Source: Begonia masoniana (lineage: Eukaryota > Streptophyta > Magnoliopsida > Cucurbitales > Begoniaceae). Taken from it: DNA of 64,000 bases. The position numbers and the translations under genes were made by a program. The notes beneath the pieces are model-generated. The model was not told where the DNA came from. It made no database searches and worked only from the letters and a program-made list of their open reading frames with translations. Positions 59,490-64,000 of the stretch are shown here, one piece after another. The stretch lies in assembly GCA_022432975.1 (NCBI GenBank), contig CM039509.1, positions 20,119,432 through 20,183,431 on the forward strand, read 5' to 3'. Numbering within the stretch: position 1 is the stretch's first letter; each line of letters begins with the position of its first letter.

Positions 59490-60356
59490 TAAAAAAATAA
59501 ATAAATAAACAATAGAAATCGATAGAATAGCCGAGGCTATTCTGTCAAGCCCGAGCCCGAGCGCGAAGGGAGAGGAGAGGAGAGGGAGACGACGGCGACC
59601 GACGGCCAGTTCATCGGCGTTCTCCGACGTTCTCCGACCAGACAACGGCGGCGTGGGGCTCCGGCCTGTTTCCGCGCACGAACCGAAGGTATGGCCGGTT
59701 TTCTCCCTGTTTTCTGTTCGATTTAGGGCCGCGAAGAACGAGCTCGATTGAGCTCTGATTTCCTGCGGCTTTTGGCCGTTCTTGGCGTCAAATGACCGGG
59801 CTTAGGCCGGCGAAGGTCGCCTGGCCGTGTTGTGCTCGAATTGAGTGAAAAATCAGAGAACCCGATTTGGGGATTTTGGGTTTTGGTGTGTGTAGCCTCT
59901 GAATTATTTATTGTTTATGCTAATTGAGGGTGTGAGTGGTTGATTGGTGAAGAAATTGATGAGAATTGATGGAAAATCGAAAATGGTGAAATTCCCGGTT
60001 TAGGGCAGATTCGGGTTTTTGGATTTTTGACCTAGTTAGAGTTGTTTGTTTTAAAAATTCCTTTTGTCAGATTAAAATAGGTTATTAGAGGAGTACGTGG
60101 CCGCTGGAATCGTTTGATTCCGATAACCGACGCAAAAGTTACGCGCGTTCGAAGTTTCGGGTCGGTTTTACCGAACCCAAATTGGTGGTCCGTTTGGTTA
60201 GGTTTTAGTTGAGTTAAAGCTTTAGGAAATTCCTTAGTTAAGAATTTTGTTAGTTTTGAACATTAAATTGTTTAAGCTCGTATTAACGACAAATTGATGA
60301 AAATTGCATAGGTGAACAACGCTCGTGGACAGAACTAGAGTTGCGACGGACACGAG

Positions 60357-62379
60357 GTAAGTTCTCGTGACTTGCTGTGGCCGATAGGCCTACACCATAT
60401 GTCGTGTTTCGTTGTCGAGGATATTTGGAGTTATGTATGTTTATTCGCTTTGGTTGGGTAGTTTAGGATTAGGCCTTTTATAGGTTATGCTTGTATTGTT
60501 TGATGGTATGCACTTTGTATGTTTATGTTATGCTTTTACTGTCATGCATCACTGTTTTATAAAAGTCATGAAAATGATTTGATATGATAAATGAATGTAT
60601 GACATGATAAATGAAATGAACGCATGATATGATAAATGAATGTATGACATGATAAATGAATGTATGACATGATAAATGAATGTATGACATGATAAATGAA
60701 ATGAACGCATGATATGATAAATGAATGTATGACATGATAAATGAATGTATGACATGATAAATGAAATGAACGCATGATATGATAAATGAATGTATGACAT
60801 GATAAATGAATGTATGACATGATAAATGAATGTATGACATGATAAATGAAATGAACGCATGATATGATAAATGAATGTATGACATGATAAATGAATGTAT
60901 GACATGATAAATGAATGTATGACATGATAAATGAATGTATGACATGATAAATGAATGTATGACATGATAAATGAAATGAACGCATGATATGATAAATGAA
61001 TGTATGACATGATAAATGAATGTATGACATGATAAATGAATGTATGACATGATAAATGAATGTATGACATGATAAATGAATGTATGACATGATAAATGAA
61101 ATGAACGCATGATATGATAAATGAATGTATGACATGATAAATGAATGTATGACATGATAAATGAAATGAACGCATGATATGATAAATGAATGTATGACAT
61201 GATAAATGAAATGAACGCATGATATGATAAATGAATGTATGACATGATAAATGAAATGAACGCATGATATGATAAATGAATGTATGACATGATAAATGAA
61301 TGTATGACATGATAAATGAATGTATGACATGATAAATGAATGTATGACATGATAAATGAAATGAACGCATGATATGATAAATGAATGTATGACATGATAA
61401 ATGAAATGAACGCATGATATGATAAATGAATGTATGACATGATAAATGAAATGAACGCATGATATGATAAATGAATGTATGACATGATAAATGAATGTAT
61501 GACATGATAAATGAATGTATGACATGATAAATGAATGTATGACATGATAAATGAAATGAACGCATGATATGATAAATGAATGTATGACATGATAAATGAA
61601 TGTATGACATGATAAATGAATGTATGACATGATAAATGAATGTATGACATGATAAATGAATGTATGACATGATAAATGAATGTATGACATGATAAATGAA
61701 TGTATGACATGATAAATGAATGTATGACATGATAAATGAATGTATGACATGATAAATGAAATGAACGCATGATATGATAAATGAATGTATGACATGATAA
61801 ATGAATGTATGACATGATAAATGAATGTATGACATGATAAATGAATGTATGACATGATAAATGAAATGAACGCATGATATGATAAATGAATGTATGACAT
61901 GATAAATGAATGTATGACATGATAAATGAATGTATGAACTGAAAAATGAGACGACTAATATGAGATGACTATATGATAAATGAATGTATGACATGATAAA
62001 TGAATGTATGACATGATAAATGAAATGAACGCATGATATGATAAATGAATGTATGACATAATAAATGAAATGAACGCATGATATGATAAATGAAATGAAC
62101 GCATGATATGATAAATGAAGGAATGTATGAACTGAAAAATGAGACGACTATATGATGAATGAATGAATGTATGAACTGAAAAATGAGACGACTATATGAT
62201 GAATGAATGAATGTATGAACTGAAAAATGTGACGACTATCTAATAAATGAAATGAATGTACGATATGATAAATGAATCGAATGCACAGAAATTTATGAAA
62301 ATTGCATATACCTGTTCATGCATTATCATTTACGTAGAATTTACTGAGATTTATTCTCATAGGCGTCCTTATGGTGTAG
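60357..62379 (+). other. Predicted LTR leader intron 2 (E4)
   Basis: 2,023 bp between CGAG|GTAAGT and ATGGTGTAG|G; nearly all of it is the tandem array. The sense sequence before the acceptor (tttactgagatttattctcat) is shared with the 26085 LTR. Prediction from consensus only. Confidence 0.5.
60583..62280 (+). repeat. Two-unit 20/25-bp tandem array
   Basis: Unit A atgataaatgaatgtatgac (20 bp) alternates irregularly with unit B atgataaatgaaatgaacgcatgat (25 bp). In the core array B is followed by at least one A. The core 60586-61935 is near perfect; 61936-62280 is degenerate with gagacgac(ta) variants. All three minus-strand frames stay open for over 440 codons because the units lack antisense stops; these are not genes. 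Confidence 0.97.
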
Positions 62380-63141
62380 GTGAACCCGAAACAGGTGAGG
62401 AAGACATTCCTCTGTTAGATGATCACGCTGGTTGAAGAAGGATACCCGTGGGAGTGCGCTGGCGCAGTCGATGCTTAACCGACCCGTGGGGATTTACGTA
62501 TGTATTTGAGGGTATTGAGATATTCTGGGTGAATGATGGATTAGTTAGATAAATTTGTATAGTCGAACATATTAGGATGTTTGGTTCTGATTAGGTGTTA
62601 GATTTTTACGTTGATCTTTCAAATGTTTTGTTTAAATCATTAATTTAACGTTATGGGAATGCTTTTAGTTTAATTGGTAGTTGGTACGTTTTAGGGTGTT
62701 TGATTCTGTTTAGTTGATAGATTTGTTTTATAAAACGTTTGTTAAGGTTTTTATTTGGATTTTATGAACTGCTTGGTGATTTTGTAAACAGGAGGATATG
62801 TCACACTTTTAAACGGAACCATGCAGTTTGTTTTCGTGAAAATGTACTTCATTTTAATCGTGTTTAGAGTCGGATTTGGGCAGAGTTACGAGAACGTATG
62901 AATGTTTGGAAAGTTTATGTAAAATGTATAATTGAAATGTAGATAGAAATGATATTGTGAAGATGTGATGAATTGATAAATTGAGGAATGATAGAAGGTT
63001 GAGTGGTTTTATGTAAACTGTTTTTGTATGATAAATGAATTTTCTTTAAAGGTTTTCGAGGATGTTTTTAATTGATTTAGAGGCTTAAAAAGAAAAATTT
63101 TATACGGGAGATTAGGAATAGTTTGAGGGTCGTTACAATTA

Positions 63142-63153
63142 TAGTATCAGAGC
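63142..63153 (+). promoter_or_regulatory. Primer binding site, initiator tRNA-Met (E4)
   Basis: TAGTATCAGAGC, 4 bases after the LTR end; one change from TGGTATCAGAGC. Confidence 0.88.
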
Positions 63154-63225
63154 TCCTGGGTTTTAAAATCGGTTCTGTAGACTGCTCAACTGCGCAAGCC
63201 ACTACACGGACATGCTTCCTCAACT

Positions 63226-63291
63226 GTAAGTACGTTTAAATGTTTTCTGTGATTTTAATTTCTTAGAGATTATTTGTTTTAACCTTTATAG
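63226..63291 (+). other. Predicted mini-intron before gag (E4)
   Basis: Donor AACT|GTAAGT and acceptor TTTATAG|G, 66 bp, ending 10 bases before the gag ATG. Same layout and similar length as in E1, E2 and E3. Confidence 0.55.
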
Positions 63292-63301
63292 GAATTACAA
63301 A

Positions 63302-64000
63302 ATGGTCCGGGGTAGAGATGCCAGGGACGAAGCCCTGGATAGACTGATGGATTTATTCGATCGTCAGGCCCGGCATATGGACAGGCAGGCACAGCAAATT
63401 GAGAGCCTAGTGAATTGTGTGAATCAGATAGCCCAAGATATAGTAGTTCCGAACAATAGCAGTATGGAGAGGTTCCAGATGTTGCGACCTCCGATTTTCG
63501 ACGGACAGTCTTCGGACCCCTCTTCAGCCGAGGAGTGGATTCGAACCATGGAGGATATGCTGGGCTACGCGAGTATTGAAGATGGACAGAAGGTGGCATT
63601 GGTAACTTACCACTTAGCACTGGATGCCCGATTTTGGTGGGATTACATCAAGACTACTACCGATGTGACTATAATGGGTTGGGAGCGATTCAAAATGCTG
63701 TTTTATGACAAATACTTTAGCCATACGGTACGGGAGGCAAAAATGATGGAGTTCATGCAATTGAGACAGACTGGCTCAGTTGCTGAATACGTCAGGAGGT
63801 TTGAGGCCCTATCCCGGTTCGCACCACGCCAGGTTAGTGTTAATGAGGATAAGGTGCGTCGGTTTATGCAAGGGCTAGGCCAGGAAATCCGAAAGAATGT
63901 CGTCATATCAGGGGTGCGGAATGTGCCCTATACAGAAATTGTGGCAAGAGCTCTAGAGATTGAGGCAGCTGAACCAACTTACGTCAAACCGAGGAAGCCA
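63302..64000 (+). CDS. E4 gag, intact N-terminal 233 codons, runs off window
   Basis: Open from ATG 63302 (MVRGRDARDEALDRL) to the last base. Residues 8-38 are a likely helix or coiled coil rich in Arg, Gln and Asp. Residues 61-73 (LRPPIFDGQSSDP) start the capsid, which continues with AEEWIRTMEDMLGYA (76-90), YHLALDARFWWDYI (103-116), WERFKMLFYDKYF (127-139), QLRQTGSVAEYVRRFEALSR (153-172) and FMQGLGQEIRKNVV (188-201): the retrotransposon gag (Ty3/gypsy) domain, forming the virus-like particle in the cytoplasm. It is homologous to E1 gag. The zinc knuckles and pol lie beyond 64000. There is no stop or frameshift in the visible part, unlike every other gag here, so E4 is the youngest or best-preserved coding element. 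The opposite-strand frames at 63279 and 63703 are shadows. Confidence 0.93.
   Translation, partial: MVRGRDARDEALDRLMDLFDRQARHMDRQAQQIESLVNCVNQIAQDIVVPNNSSMERFQMLRPPIFDGQSSDPSSAEEWIRTMEDMLGYASIEDGQKVALVTYHLALDARFWWDYIKTTTDVTIMGWERFKMLFYDKYFSHTVREAKMMEFMQLRQTGSVAEYVRRFEALSRFAPRQVSVNEDKVRRFMQGLGQEIRKNVVISGVRNVPYTEIVARALEIEAAEPTYVKPRKP

Larger units (their letters stand above)
59118..63137 (+). mobile_element. E4 5' LTR
   Basis: Starts TGTAATACCCCG, ends GGGTCGTTACA, followed by a primer site and an open gag, so this is a 5' LTR of an element continuing past the window. 4,020 bp, among the longest LTRs here, mostly because of an array. It shares with E3 the TTA microsatellite and the gagctcgattgagctc...gcttttggccgttcttggcgtc block. 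Predicted leader: intron 1 59689-60311 (GAAG|GTATGG to CATAG|G), exon 2 60312-60356, intron 2 60357-62379 (CGAG|GTAAGT to TGTAG|G), hairpin GGCC-GATA-GGCC, arms 60389-60399 and 62370-62380 (11 perfect pairs). Confidence 0.92.

Noticed and set aside
60523..61994. Three minus-strand open frames of 444-481 codons (His/Ile/Ser-rich)
   Set aside because: Same cause: 20/25-bp repeats with no antisense stops, on the strand opposite to E4 transcription.
63279..63906. Minus-strand frames of 113 and 67 codons
   Set aside because: Shadows of the E4 gag coding strand.
1..64000. Host genes or a bacterial-type defence or biosynthetic system
   Set aside because: Each recognisable coding segment is retrotransposon gag or pol, and the large elements account for nearly all the sequence.

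Overview
This window is a dense nest of retrotransposons from a plant nuclear genome, probably pericentromeric or other heterochromatin. The evidence is Ty3/gypsy and Ty1/copia gag-pol relics, initiator-tRNA-Met primer sites, two Cassandra-type TRIMs carrying 5S rRNA sequence, and TGTAAC...GTTACA LTRs with intact 5-bp target-site duplications (TSDs). A eudicot is likely; Cucurbitaceae is only a guess. I found no host protein gene, tRNA, CRISPR array or bacterial-type operon.

Layout. 1-598: unassigned, retroelement-like. 599-5422: solo LTR (TSD ttatt) holding another solo LTR at 1423-4239 (TSD ccgcc). 5423-21365: an old minus-strand gypsy element, G0, with gag and protease only and 742-bp LTRs. 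G0 is broken by a solo LTR (7249-9342, TSD aattg) and by E3 (10086-20147, TSD agaaa), a complete 10-kb non-autonomous element with 2.7- and 3.9-kb LTRs. 21366-34881: a minus-strand copia element, C0, cut by two small TRIMs, two Cassandra elements, two large solo LTRs (one with a further LTR inside) and an unclassified insert. 34882-56042: a short LTR relic (TSD agaac) containing E1 (35184-55649, TSD tagag), a chromodomain gypsy element. E1 contains a second full-length copy of its own family, E2 (37664-47015), and another solo LTR (47618-49880). 56043-59117: older relics, including a gypsy reverse transcriptase fragment. 59118-64000: the 5' LTR, primer site and open gag start of element E4, which runs off the window.

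What holds the window together is a shared LTR design. Fourteen LTRs from several diverged families carry, in the sense direction, a consensus splice donor (13 of 14 read AG|GTAAGT), a small GC hairpin, an arm beginning CCTACAYC, a tandem-repeat block, a branch-point-like TTAGGCTTAC or TTAGGCTAAT motif in most of them, and an acceptor TGTAG|G embedded in the reverse complement of the first arm. The arms differ between families, yet they stay complementary almost throughout, largely through G-U wobbles that pair only in the sense RNA. The repeat block at this site is unrelated between LTRs: 2 x ~110 bp, 43 bp, 57 bp, 23 bp, or 20/25 bp. In E3 it has grown from about 5 units in one LTR to about 64 in the other. 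I read this as an intron-like unit inside the LTR leader that tolerates minisatellite growth. It is the strongest candidate here for something undescribed.

Within each autonomous-type element the parts follow the usual order: LTR promoter, spliced-looking leader, tRNA primer site, a 60-70 bp intron-like gap, then gag, protease, RT, RNase H, integrase and chromodomain. Only E4 gag is open as far as it can be seen; every other coding region is damaged.
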